Notes: a model not told the origin generated them from the letters alone. A stretch of DNA of 64,000 bases from Yponomeuta sedellus (GCA_934045075.1 OW203734.1:8405516-8469515), one strand, 5' to 3'; numbered from the stretch's first letter, positions 32,745 to 43,814 are shown. Program-made: numbers and translations.

Positions 32745-32935
32745 TTGTCATCGTCATCATCATCAACCCATTATTTCCCCACCGAGAGGCAAGGGTCTCT
32801 TCCCTAAGGAAGGCATAGGCCATACTCTACCACAGGGGCGGGGGCGAAGCCCGGCCCCCGTGTACTGTAGCTTTGCAAAAATTTCACGTTTGCTTTTTCC
32901 TGGTGTAACATAAAGGATATTCTTATCTTATCTAG
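32745..32935 (-). repeat. 5S-SINE subfamily 2 3' end, then a family M tail
   Basis: Complement of 32745-32850: gaagagacccttgcctctcg, ggggaaataatgggttgatg and a gatgatgacga tail. The (atg)n-like tail links it to RTE termini. At 32890-32935 a plus-strand family M tail follows (taacataaaggatattctta). Confidence 0.5.
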
Positions 32936-33512
32936 GGTTCAGTAAAATATCGGAAAAACCAACCTAGAAAAAATATCCACAACTAACACATAATATTGAC
33001 GATACGATTGATTTCCGTAGCTCGCAAATTACCGAGTAACTTTGTTTTTCGAATAATACTGAGTACTTACGCCTTCCCAAGGCCGTAAAAAGACAAAGCG
33101 ATATTTTTTACACAAAACAGGTGATCCAAACTATACTTGAAGGACCAAAAGCTTTTCCCACTGCGCCTGCGCACTTCGCAATTAGCGTCCTAAGTACGGT
33201 CTGCGCCAATCGCTCTTCTCAGACACAGAACTAATCGGGTAGAACGTTCGCTTTGGTTTCGCTTAGTTTTATTTAGCATAACCTTTACGTATTTTTGTAT
33301 TTACTATTAAATTACGAAAAGTTTAATAAGCGCAATAATAATATAGCGACCATACAACTTCCAGCCTAACGTCATCATAAAAATTTTTCCTTCGGCAATA
33401 AATATTTTGTATAAAAAAACCACCGGACTAGTGAAAATGCGGACCGCGCGCGTTTCATAACACCACAAATCATAGTATATTGAGACAATTCTATGTACAT
33501 TGTCATAATCCA

Positions 33513-33803
33513 CCCTTTGTATGTCGCCACTGCTGGGACACGAGTCTCTTCTTACATTCCACCACGGGGGCCAATTCCGGATTTGTGGAGTGTTGTAAGA
33601 CAGTGGCGGGCCTTACTGTCAGAAGTTATCACGCCTTATGGACGGCTTGATAACTTCTGACAGTAAGGCCCGCCACTGACATGGCTTAACCGACGACTGT
33701 CACACAGCCGGCACCAACCGCTTAATATACGAGTACCTTGCAAAGCACAGAAGAGCTCGGCAAAAACTGCCACAAGCGGTAGTCACGGGATGGTCACCCA
33801 TCC
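33513..33803 (-). mobile_element. 5S-derived SINE with 31-bp perfect fold-back
   Basis: This subfamily 1 copy has arms 33601-33631 and 33648-33678 as exact complements with a 16-nt loop. The right arm re-copies cagtggcgggccttactgtc in inverse before the normal sequence resumes at acatggctt. The promoter part is at the right (tcacccatccatcg as complement). Confidence 0.75.
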
Positions 33804-33804
33804 A

Positions 33805-34090
33805 TCGATAATCTTTCGATCCAAATAGGGCCCTGACGACGCTGGTCGATGTCGATCGTAAAGCGGTAGGCATTTCTGTCTCAACTCAACATCTAGTGCT
33901 CAACGCAGTCGATACGCAAATTGCCCGGCGGCTGTTTACAAAGGCCCCCTTCCCCCGGACAATTAGTGCCCCCCTCTACCTCTCCGTTCTTTCCCATGCA
34001 GTTCCCTGCGCTTGCGATTTTAAAAACTGCGTCCTTCGGAGATTGTTGCGAGTACATCGCTTCTTCAGTGGCTGTGCTGTTTTATTAACA
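33805..34090. other. No recognisable feature
   Basis: A 75-codon plus frame (33896-34123) has no motif and runs into the Helitron end. Confidence 0.4.
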
Positions 34091-34091
34091 A

Positions 34092-34270
34092 CTAGCTGCT
34101 CCACACGACTTTGTTCGCGATAAATTTTATAAAAAATATGTAGCCTATGGACTATCCCAAACTATAATCTCTTTGTGTGCCGAATTTCATCGCAATCCAT
34201 TGAGCTTGAGTGATTGAGTAACAAACATCCATACATACATCCTTTTACATTTACTTTCACATTTATAATA
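34092..34270 (-). mobile_element. Helitron-like element, 4a
   Basis: The CTAG end lies at 34092-34095 with flanking T (as complement). The interior has gtagcctatggactatccca. Its 5' end (tattataaatgtgaaag) abuts the next Helitron directly. Confidence 0.55.
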
Positions 34271-34761
34271 CTAGCTGTGCCCCGCGGTGTTACCCGCAGT
34301 TTATCGATTTTCCCATGGGAATAACATTTATTATTTATTTATATATTTATTCACTGTAAACAATGCAAGATTACAATATCAATAGTTTGCCAAACTGCTA
34401 ATGCAGTTTATCGGCAAGCTCTTGGTAACAGTTATTTTTATCTTACTAAATTAACATTGTCTTCTACACAACTAAAATTTTCCATAATAATATTTTATGT
34501 CTACAGACTACTTAACAGAAAACGCTTAAGCATATTTTTAAATTGTGCTTTTCTGAGGTGCTTATTACATAATTCCTCTGGGAGGCTTTATATTATATTT
34601 ACATATTTTCCCGCAGTAAAACCTAGCCTGTATTAATCCAGTGTCTCAGCTAACTCCATACCAGATATCATTACAATCACTGCATGTATTTAGGCGTAAA
34701 GAGGTACGAAACGCACAAACGTGCATGTGTTTATTATTAAACTTTATAATATTAGTTGTGA
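34271..34761 (-). mobile_element. Helitron-like element, 4b, interrupted
   Basis: The minus strand starts TCACAACTAATATTATAAAG at 34761 and ends GGGGCACAGCTAG at 34271. It is the same type as the 16.4 kb element. The block gggaataa / atattttcccgc, continuous at 16.4 kb, is split here by about 280 bp. Confidence 0.6.
34325..34600 (-). mobile_element. Unclassified retroposon-like insertion within Helitron 4b
   Basis: It begins with a T/A-rich run (attatttatttatatattta), as a reverse-oriented A-rich tail would. The interior contains ccaaactgctaatgcagttt, a small palindrome. Exact ends and duplication are unclear. Confidence 0.4.
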
Positions 34762-34956
34762 TATGAGTGTGATGTGATTGTATGATATTGAAATCTTTTT
34801 TGTACCTACTAAAACTTTCGTAAGCACCTACTACACATTATTGAATTAAGTTGATCTGGTTATAATTCAATAATATTGAAATCGCAGACTAAATAGAGAT
34901 TAAAACCTACCGAGAAGAACTGATGATCAACGGGGTGCAAAGGCTTTCTTAACTTA

Positions 34957-35066
34957 GGTACACTTTGAAGCAGATTGCTGGCGGCGGGTGGATGAGGATG
35001 GCCGAGAGAGAAATAAGTGACTTTACATTCAGTGGACGAATACCAGCTGGTTAATTGATTGATATT
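34957..35066 (+). repeat. RTE-like LINE 3' fragment
   Basis: ttgaagcagattgctggcgg then tgaggatggccgagaga and a tgattgat end parallel the 4.0 and 62.4 kb copies. Confidence 0.5.
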
Positions 35067-35134
35067 GGTATTACTTAATATTATATTTCTATATCTACTT
35101 CCTTTATCATTATAATGTGTTAATATACTCGTAG

Positions 35135-35262
35135 TCTATCTAAAGTTTATCTTGAAGACATAACTTTTAGTGATAAGGCGGAGGTCTGCACTCTTAAGTT
35201 AAGAAATAGGTATATGTGTAATTTCCTTTTTTTGTGTACAGTAAACTGTTCCCTATCTATCC
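35135..35262 (+). repeat. LINE 3'-UTR fragment, family L
   Basis: tctatctaaagtttatcttg, tagtgataaggcgg, then tgtacagtaaactgttccct. It is more diverged than the 9.0 kb copy. Confidence 0.5.
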
Positions 35263-35504
35263 GACAAGAGGTAGGTGCTGAATTGGTATTGAATAAAATT
35301 AATAATTTTTTAGACCTTTTCGTGGGTAACTTTCACATTTTCGTACAGCATTTTAGCATTTCAGCAGCAGTCGCCCGTAACATGTGTGTAAATGATGTGC
35401 TGTCTGTATCTAGTTTGATACTTGAATGCTATATTTAGAAGGCAATCTATTGTTTTCTTTTCGAACCTAATTTTTCAATTTCTAAAATAAAGTGATACTC
35501 GTAT

Positions 35505-35830
35505 TGTAACGGTGCAAACCTCTTCACACCATTTTTATTTCTTTTTCTATCTATCATTTTCAAATATTTAAATTACGTCACACATTCTTCGATTTCCCTC
35601 ATTTTTCAAGACTACTACTTTACCCTTTGACCAGATCTGACTTTTTACCTGCTTATCCGTTTTTTATCCAGTTTTTCTGTTTTAATAAGATAAGAATATT
35701 CTTTATTGTACACCAGAGCACATATTATAAAACATGTAATGATACAAAGTACAATTGGCGGCCTTATTACATACTAATCTACAAATAAAACCACACCTAA
35801 AGTCGTTCCAGAGTTTATTATTAATTATAA
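35505..35830 (-). repeat. Dispersed repeat X, copy 3, split by a family M tail
   Basis: Complement of the 1.6 kb copy: gtgcaaacctcttcacacca at the left, aagtcgttccagagtttatt at the right. Between gttttaat and actaatctac lies an inserted minus-strand family M tail (35686-35772: aagataagaatattctttat). Confidence 0.65.
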
Positions 35831-35834
35831 AAGT

Positions 35835-36455
35835 TATACAACGTTCCAGTATTACATAAGTGAAATGATTTTAACCTACTAAAAACGACCCATTGATAGC
35901 TAATTATTTATTGCAAACGCACAAAAAATTGCAAAATAAAAAAGTTTAGGTGGCGAGCATGGTAAGTAAGTAATTTATTTCCTTCTCACAGAGGTATCAA
36001 AACACAAAATATATACAATTTGAGTAATCAAGACATTTTCCTATGTGAGAGGCTGGTATGGACACCAGCTTTTCACATAGGAATAAGTTCTGAAGAAGAA
36101 AGATCCGTACTAGAGCAGATGGTGAACTCAAATTGGCCCCATGAAGCCAGCAATGTAATGCACGCTGCCGTCTCCTCTCGCACAGTTACAGGGTGTTACA
36201 CACGCGATCAACAGCGTTTTCAGCCAGTAATTTGGAGTTTTAAGGCCCTTGGTTTTTGGACCCGTGCATTGTCTTTTTCCGTCTCGCCTTAACTCAGTCA
36301 AGTGTAATTGGCCGGCCAGGTGGACGGATTGAAAAGTTAATACGACATTTTGAACATGCTTTGGACAGAGACGGTGTTATTTATAGCGTCTGCAACGTGT
36401 GGAGTGTGACTGACTGGTCTAGCTATTAGTAGATTTTATTATACATAAATGAAGC
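35835..36455. other. No recognisable feature
   Basis: A 90-codon plus frame (36020-36292) has an acidic start but no family motif. I would not call it a gene. Confidence 0.35.
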
Positions 36456-36461
36456 AAGCGC

Positions 36462-36818
36462 TCGTGGCCTAGGCGAACCGAGTGATTGGAATCAATCACT
36501 TGGCTAAGCAACAACAGGCGCGGTCAGGTACAGGATGGGTGAGCGTCCCGTGACTACTGCTAGTGGCATTTTTCCGAGCGCTTCCGTGCTTCGCAAGGCA
36601 CATTAAGCCTTTAGTGCCGGCTGTCATATAATTGCAGTCGTTAAGCCATGTCAGAGGCCTTATGGGCGGCTTGATAACTTCTGACAGTAAGGCCCGCCCT
36701 ATCTTACAATCCTCCACCAACCCGGACTTGGCCCCCGTGGTGGAGTATGGCCTAACCTTCCTGCAATGCAGGAAGAGACCCGTGCCCCAATAGTGGGGAC
36801 ATACAAGGGTTGATAACG
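36462..36818 (+). mobile_element. 5S-derived SINE, subfamily 1, near full length
   Basis: It runs from agcgctcgtggcctaggcga through gctaagcaacaacaggcgcg and tacaggatgggtgagcg (promoter) to ccccaatagtggggacatac and aagggttgataacga. A second partial 3' block (36938-36972: ccagcagtggggacatacaa) follows 120 bp later in the same orientation. Confidence 0.8.
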
Positions 36819-37187
36819 AAAACGATTATCGTGGTACCTACTCCACCTACACGGACTTGGATAACTGTGTTAAAGTGACCAGGCAAGGACATCACAATCA
36901 TGGACATAGGTTCACCCAGACTGAGGCCATTTGTCCAGCCCCAGCAGTGGGGACATACAAGGGTTGATAACGATTATAAATAATTAAATAAATGAATCGG
37001 ACTAATTTATCACTCGAGTATAAACAAAGAAGTTTCTATATAAATAGGGACCTACCTAAAATTAGAATAGCTGCGTGATGAAAACGAAGGCTAACATTGT
37101 TGCTGTATTACACACACCGCATACAGGCAGTATAAGTGCGAATTTGGGAAAACTAATTCACTATTTTTATTCTGGTAATAAAGATTA

Positions 37188-37335
37188 GCAGCCTTACTAA
37201 TAAACTTGGTGTAAGTATTGTATAACTATGCAGTGGTTTGTCTCTTTTCTTCCAACTGAAAATTACATTCAAATGACGTGAACAAAACACTGTGTAACTA
37301 TACCAGGCTTATACGGTGTTTATTAGTAAGAGCCC
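37188..37335. mobile_element. TA-flanked MITE, copy 2 (opposite orientation)
   Basis: It is the inverse of 6274-6420: gcagccttactaataaactt to ttattagtaagagccc, flanked by TA at 37186-37187 and 37336-37337. Confidence 0.65.
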
Positions 37336-37340
37336 TAGTA

Positions 37341-37604
37341 TACAGGGCGTCTCATTCAAATCGGTCATACTTATTTTAAGTAGGCTTTTCAATTGATTGT
37401 TAGTGTTTGATTAATAGAAGTTTTTTTTTTTTTTTCAAAACAACCGGGTTCGATTCCCGAACGGAGTACAGATGTTTTTTAAAATGTATGAATGCAGTTT
37501 TTCTTGTTGTTAAAATCGATGACATGGTTCCTCAGAACAGATCTTCGTATGTCTTATAGTTTCAGACTTTCCCATACTGACCGATTTGAATGAGACACCC
37601 TGTA
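37341..37604. mobile_element. TA-flanked TIR element with a tRNA-like T-arm inside
   Basis: The left end tacagggcgtctcattcaaa and right end tttgaatgagacaccctgta are 27-bp TIRs with one mismatch, flanked by TA at 37339-37340 and 37605-37606. The interior has a T run and then accgggttcgattcccgaac, a tRNA-type B box. It starts 3 bp after the previous element's flank. Confidence 0.65.
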
Positions 37605-37925
37605 TAAGTACACACTGGCCCCGCCGAAAAATGTGTAGTTCGCGAACGTATGATTGCATTTTTTTTTCACCGACTTGAAATGTACCTAGGTTCTCAATTC
37701 GTCTGTCCCAGTTTGACCCGTGCCAGTTATACCTATGTGCAGTGATAGTTCTTACCACGTAGTCGGATTGTATTAGGTGTAAGCTTCGTACCCAAAGGGT
37801 AAGATTATTATTATGAAGACTTTACTGTCCGTATATCTGTAACTAAGCTCTCATGAACCATGATAGCTAGACAGGATTATGCACATAGAGCTTGGTGTGC
37901 TGAACGTAGGTATATAGAGGATGAT

Positions 37926-38298
37926 GTACCGAACACCAGGCGAACCTAGTGATTGGAATCAATCACTTGAGTTAAGCAACAACAGGCGCGGTCAGGTACC
38001 TACAGGATGGGTGACAGTCCCGTGACTACCACTAGGCATTTTTCTGAGCGCTTCCTTGCTTTGCAAGGCACGTTAAGCCGTTGGTGCCGGCTGTCATGTA
38101 ATGGCAGTAGTTTAGCCATGTCAGGCCTTATGGGCGGCTTGATAACTTCTGACAGTAAGGCCCGCCACTGTCTTACAATCTCCACCAACCCGGACTTGGT
38201 CCCCGTGGTGGAGTATGAGTTAACCTTCCTGCGATGCAGGAAGAGATCCGTGCCCCAGCAGTGGGGACATACAAGGGTTGATAACGTACTGAACACCA
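37926..38298 (+). mobile_element. 5S-derived SINE, complete, with 13-bp TSD
   Basis: The 13-mer gtaccgaacacca (37926-37938) recurs as gtactgaacacca (38286-38298), one mismatch. The element between (37939-38285, 347 bp) starts ggcgaacctagtgattgg and ends ggttgataac, fixing the family's length and 3' end. The 5S-like box is ttaagcaacaacaggcgcgg, 10 bp before caggatgggtgac. Confidence 0.85.
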
Positions 38299-38299
38299 T

Positions 38300-39235
38300 A
38301 CCTACGGATTTGTGGGTGATCGCTACTTACTGCGCGTTAATTTTTTACGCCGTCCGTAGGCCTTTTTAGATTGTATGTACCTACCTACAAAACTTATAAA
38401 ACTAAAAAGAACGATCGCTGCTAACAGATAAACCAAGTTGGTTTTCGAGAGCGGCTTAAAAGATATAAGAAAATGGAAAGTACTTATTTTGAGAAACTTA
38501 AAATTATCTCGTTATACTTCTACAACGACAAATACTAAAAATAGAACAAAATGAACTCTAATAAACCCTCTTTAGAGGTAGTTTAATTAATCTGTTACAC
38601 CTTACTTTGCTTCAGACTATTTAAGCTGCGTCTGAGGAGTGTTTTAAGGATTTTTTCTTATAGTAATACTGTAAAGGCCTTACCACAACACGGTTCGCTC
38701 TATAAACGCCTTATAAAATAATAGTCTGTTGTGGAAACTTTAAAGAAAAGGTTAAACACAGGTTATTTAAAAGCATTTGAGGAGTGTTCTTGAAAAATTG
38801 TCTTTTTAAAATGATTTTACTCAATAGACGATTTTTTAACGAGAAATGAAAGATCTGATAATTTGGATTACTTTTTGTATAATCTTTAAAACGTTACAAA
38901 CGTTGACAGCAAAATGTGCGAACCTTAATAATGTTTTATGATCATTACTTATATTTATGTACCACGTTCTAGGACAACCTAGTATCTAGTAGGTACACTA
39001 ATAAATGAATCGAATTGAATTAACTAAGACTGTAAATGTTTTACCATCTTCGCCACTCCCGTCCAGCTTCCGAGTAGATCGATGACGAGTAGTTCGGCTA
39101 CCGTGATTTCTGAAATTGCACCAGCATGGACCTAACGTCCGTTCATTAGACGGTAGAGTCAAATTACCAGCCTGAATCCAGACCTTGTGCTGTACACATA
39201 GAGAAGTAACAGTAGGCTCCTAAAACAACATAACT
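38300..39235. other. No gene; weak TIR-like words
   Basis: AT-rich. ctgaggagtgttttaagg (38631-38648) and catttgaggagtgttctt (38777-38794) resemble the end of the MITE at 63.1 kb but without a definable element. Confidence 0.4.
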
Positions 39236-39239
39236 GTAG

Positions 39240-39772
39240 CGCTCATTGCCTAGTCGAATCGAGTGATTGGAATCAATCACTTGAGTTAAGCAATAACATG
39301 CGCGGTCAGGTGCTGGACCGTCCCGTGACTACCGCTAGTGGCATTTATTCTGAGCGCTTCTTTGCTTCGCAAGGCACGTTAAGCCGGGGCCATCTGTCAT
39401 GTAAAATTATCTTTAGAAAAGACGGTCAGAGTGGAGTTTTTTTTTCCCTGCCTTTTTCTTCACTACACTACGGCCTGAAGGCAGCGGCTTTCACTTTCAT
39501 GTTACATTGAACTTTGACATTCAGCAAATAGAATGTAAATTGTTTACGTTGAAATAAATTAAATTGAATTGAATAATGGCAGTCGTTAAGCCATGTAAGA
39601 GCCTTATGGGTGACTAGACAACTTCTAGTAAGGCCCGCCACTGTCAACTTCTAGTAAGGCCTGTCACCAACCCTGACTTAAACCTGCGGTGGAGTTTGGC
39701 CTAATCTTCTTGCGATGCAGAAAGAGACCCGTGCCCCAGCAGTGGGGACATACAAAAGGGTTGATATCGATA
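39240..39772 (+). mobile_element. 5S-derived SINE, subfamily 1, split by an insertion
   Basis: The head (cgctcattgcctagtcgaat, ttaagcaataacatgcgcgg) runs to ctgtcatgtaa at 39402 and resumes with aatggcagtcgttaagccat at 39573. The insert (39403-39572) ends in aaattaaattgaattgaat, like a repeated-unit LINE tail. The 3' end is at 39772 (acatacaaaagggttgatat). Confidence 0.7.
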
Positions 39773-39774
39773 AA

Positions 39775-40320
39775 CTGACCCCGGCGGGATAGGCACAGAC
39801 CTGCACGATCGCTCGGTACACGCAATCGGTAATTGCATGTATGTAAAATACATAATAAAATGCAAAAAACAATTTAAAAACCAAGGATGCCAAAGCGAAG
39901 CTCCTTTACCTCCTGAATGTTTTGATCTCGGTAGTGTAATGAACACTTTGTGAAGTTCTCACGATCCTGCGCGTAATATATGCGCGCACGCATCCCCATG
40001 GAACTCCGCTACTATTAACGAATCGCCGGTAAATATGGGAATAAAATGTAGCGACTTTAAAGTGGAGAAATGTGGAGAATTTAAATTATTCAGCGAACGT
40101 GAGAAATGGTGCTGTAAATGTTTCGGTATTGTACCCCAAATCAAGCCCTGAAGGGTTTTTTGAACTGAATAAAGAATGCTTGAATGATTGGGATGATTGA
40201 TGATGCGTTTAAAATTTCTGCTACCAAATGTTTGGATTCCAATAAATGGTATTCAAGTAGGTCCATGTCGCTAAGTGTCTTTCTGTGGCCTGTTCAATAG
40301 AAGTACCTATAATAATTTTA
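39775..40320. other. No gene; diverged direct repeat begins
   Basis: The word gtccatgtcgctaagtgtct (40262-40281) recurs around 40863 and 40997, on the other side of the SINE at 40330-40852, together with a caaatg...gattcc block. These look like old tandem units split by the SINE. Confidence 0.4.
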
Positions 40321-40329
40321 TTTTATTAT

Positions 40330-40852
40330 AGAGAATCGCTCGCAGCCCCGGCTGCCTTCCGTGATCTGAACCTTCGTGATCTTGAACGATCACGAAGGTT
40401 AAGCAACAAAGGGTGCGTTCAGTGCATGGATGGGACCGTCTATGGCTAAGGCTAGCGGCATTTTTCTGAGCGTTTCCGTGCTTTGCTAGGCACGTTAAGC
40501 AGTTGGTGCGGGCTGCCGTCTATAGTTGGTAGTCGTTAAATCAAGTCAGAGGCCTTAGGGCGGCTTGAAAACTTCTAATAAAGGGTTACAAACAAACTAA
40601 CATTCAGTCGAAGGAGCCACTAGTAATAATTTTATATAAGCAGTTGGTGCTGGCTGCCGAGATAGTTGGTAGTCGTTAAGCCAAGTCAGAGGCCTTAGGG
40701 CGGCTTGAAAACTTCTGACTGTAAGATCAGTCACTAGTCTTGCAAGTCTCCACCAATCCGGACTTGGCCCCCGTGGGAGTATGGTCTATACTCGTAGCTT
40801 CCTCAGAGAAGAGACCCGTGCCCCGCAGGGGACATAATGGGTTGACGATGAT
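40330..40852 (+). mobile_element. 5S-derived SINE, subfamily 2, with internal duplication
   Basis: The head gaacgatcacgaaggttaag and caacaaagggtgcgttcagt, then gcatggatgggaccg, is close to the 5S internal promoter. An aaccttcgtgatc / gatcacgaaggtt perfect 13-bp hairpin (40369-40381, 40388-40400) sits at its start. The middle (gttggtagtcgttaa...cttgaaaacttct) is present twice (about 40500-40580 and 40639-40717). The end gcaggggacataatgggttg plus acgatgat is RTE-tail-like. Confidence 0.7.
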
Positions 40853-41263
40853 TCAAGCAGGTTTATGTAGCTTAGTGTCTTTCTGAAATATATTAAATTT
40901 AGACCTCGTCGTAATGTTATAATGAAGGAGCGATATTGTTTTTTAAATTCCTTTTACCAAATGCTGGGAATCCGATATTCGATATTCAAACAGGTTCATG
41001 TCGCGAAGTGTCTTTCTGCAATTAAGTATAGTGCTCATCGCAGTCATATAGGGTGATCTATAAGATGATGATCATCATCATCAACATAAAGCGCGTATTA
41101 AAATCCACATATTGATCTGAAGACAGGGGATCCTCTTTGCTAATATCCTATTAAACTTTATAAAAAATATCAGCGGACCTGTCCACGCATTTAAACGCCA
41201 TAGGGGGTTACCTCAGTGCTTGAAATCGTCAATGCACATCGGGCCTTGTCGTTCAGTACTATC

Positions 41264-41525
41264 TCGTCGTCAGGCTATACTAGTACACTGCTGGACATAG
41301 CACTCCCCTAAAGAGCGCCACGTTGTGCCATCACTGGGGGGTAATGCGCATAATCCCCACGCTGGGCATGCGGGTTGGGGATCAGATCGGTGGAATTGTA
41401 CTGCAGGGGGCGCTGCTGCCCACCCCCTGGTTTGTGTCCCTTGGTCGCCTTTTACGACACCTGCGGGAAGGATTGGGTTGGTGCTATTCTCTAGGCTGAC
41501 ACCACCCAGCAGTACTATCTCTCTT
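41264..41525 (-). pseudogene. RTE-like LINE 3' fragment
   Basis: The minus frame has TTWRSLGECYVQQCTS at its end (QQW mutated to QQC). Upstream is a GC-rich block (gtaatgcgcataatcccc, gcagggggcgctgctgccca) shared with 55.9 kb. The tail side is caggctatactagtacact. Confidence 0.6.
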
Positions 41526-41529
41526 TGAG

Positions 41530-42625
41530 AAAATCCGGTTACGCATGGTTGATTAGGTAGCGGAAACCGCACGCCCGCGTATGACTTATACAATGCCCTA
41601 GTACGCCCTAGTAAATGTATGAAACTATCAAACTTACGATGTCCCAATCAAGTGAGTGAAAATCCAAAAGAAATATAGAACGAGTGAAGTACTAATTTTA
41701 GTTAGTTTTGAGTTTAGTTTTGAATGGAGGAAATAACAAAAAAAAATCACACTTACCACTCTACAGCCATCCTCGTCATAGCGGCGATCCTAAGCGGCGA
41801 GGGACCGACTGATTGGATTGGATTGCAATGAAAATGTAATAAAACTGTAGGTATAATATGGACGTTAAATTGGAACTTCTTTATATCTCCCAATACCGCG
41901 CACTATCACCCAAGTTACAAATAGATATTCGTGACTTCGAATAAAATCCCATTATTGAGAAATTGATAGAAACCACGTGTTAAGTTAGTTATGGTATCGC
42001 ATTAGCCATAACAACTTGAATTACGTAATGTCTGCAGACCTTAGAGCTTCGTTAGGCCGTACAGATATAGACATAGCCAGTGTTTTGTTATCTTTAGAGC
42101 AATGGGGAACTCTGCAAGAAATTATTAGAATGTACGTGTTAGGTAAGGCGAGATGTATACTTGCGAACGAATCCGGAAAATCCCTGTCTAAAATATTTTG
42201 TAGTCGTTTTTTATCTTTAACTAGACCACTAACTAGGATCAACGTTTAAACCCGTTTCGCGGAACCTCGAACTTCTGATCGTAAAACGTTAACGTAAACG
42301 TCGCCTATACGTCAAACTGATCTACAATAATTACAGAGGTGGGTATGTTGCTCCTATTGATAGTTTTTTTGGCACTCAAAATGGCTCAAAGAGTAGCATT
42401 AGCTAGCATCTACATGACATGCACCCCGTAGTACTATGGTTTAAGTTACCGCAGGCACTTATTAAAAATTACCGCTGAGGGCTCACTCCCTCAACACAAC
42501 GCTGAGTCAGATGCATTTTGTGGCAATTTAGGCACACCACAGGCTTTTTTGTTTCGTCTATTTTGTATTTCGTTTTCTTTGTTTTGTTATTACAATTATC
42601 TCTTTATTTTGTTTTTGTGATGTTG
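41530..42625. other. No recognisable feature
   Basis: Two frames on opposite strands overlap at 42016-42249, with no motifs. The sequence is otherwise unremarkable. Confidence 0.4.
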
Positions 42626-42628
42626 ACG

Positions 42629-42840
42629 ACCTCTGTGGCGCAGCGGTAGCGCTCTGTCTACCATGCGAGAAGGCCCGGGTCCGAACACCGGCTGGGGACA
42701 AAAAAAACCCCAGGTCTTGGCTGTTTACGTTTGTGATGTTGTTATTTCTGGTTCCCACGACACAGGGTATCCTAGTGTGGGGCCAGAAGCAATGTATTTG
42801 CCTGTATGTAAATGTCATGTTATGTTAGAACAAATGTCTT
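42629..42840 (+). mobile_element. tRNA-derived SINE, family C, copy 1
   Basis: The head cctctgtggcgcagcggtag, then gcgagaaggcccgggtccga is tRNA-like with a mutated B box. The body is ccccaggtcttggctgttta, ggttcccacgacacagggta, tcctagtgtggggccagaag. It ends in atgt-rich sequence. Confidence 0.7.
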
Positions 42841-43224
42841 TCTTTCTTTTCTTTCACAATGTCTTTTCAAACCTCTGAAGGCTAGTCAAACCTCCACGTT
42901 TTCACACTCCATTTACCGAGATCCTCGATAGTCGCAGCCCCTTCCATTCCCTCGGCGAGTGCGCGCACCACCTTAATGGCGGCAAAATATCACCGGCACA
43001 ATCGGCGGGCTGGCAAATGATGTTAATTTTCGAGTTTTACGGCGAAACAAACTAGCTGCGGTATCTTTCGCCCCATCGTTCACGAAGGCGCGCTCCTCCG
43101 TATCTTCTGGGACTGGCTTAACTAACAGCTAGGCGGACGGCGGCGTAGGTTGTAGGGACACCGAGCAGATGTGAAGTAGAATGAGGTACTCAGCGGCAAC
43201 CAGGTAAAAAGTTCTGGCCTGGCG

Positions 43225-43385
43225 ACCGCGGATCAGACGACGCAATATGGACATGCCCCTACCAGATGCCTTGTTATGGTGGCGGGGAGTCGCTGGATGC
43301 GGGCGGCACGAGGCCGAGAAGCTTGGAAAAACACGAGAGAGGCCTATGTCTTGCAGTGGGCGTCAAACGGCTGATGATGATGAAT
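43225..43385 (+). repeat. RTE-like LINE 3' fragment
   Basis: ggcgaccgcggatcagacga through gagaggcctatgtcttgcag to gctgatgatgatgaa. The last block matches the Y-x-QQW...LMMM end, but frames are broken. Confidence 0.5.
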
Positions 43386-43814
43386 CAGATGAGGTTTGGA
43401 ATCTGACGGTAGAACTTACTCACCGATTCAAAGTTGCTCAGCGTGCTATGGAATAGGCTATGCTTGGAGTTTCTTGGGTGGATCACATCAGATATGGGAC
43501 AATGCTCCAAGAAACTTATTTGTTTGACCTCGCCTATGCGATTAATGAGTTGAAGTGGCAGTGGGATGGACATATCTACTGCTAATCGAGGAGGTAGACA
43601 GAGTTTCGAGTAAGGATCATGAACTTAGGAAAACGAATTAGAAAAATGCAGTGTATCTTATCTTATCTTTTCGCAGGCCGGTAAAAATATATCATTACGT
43701 AACGACCACTTGCTCCCAGTGTATCTCCACGATACAAGTTACAATCGGGACTACCGCCACGCAGCCCCAGCGCTCGGCGCGACCGAATTGCCCCCGATAG
43801 CATCGCGCGACGAC

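Noticed and set aside
41325..41528. Plus-strand 67-codon frame with cysteine/glycine-rich peptide
   Set aside because: It is antisense to the RTE-like fragment, and the same peptide arises at 55986-56240 from the same repeat.
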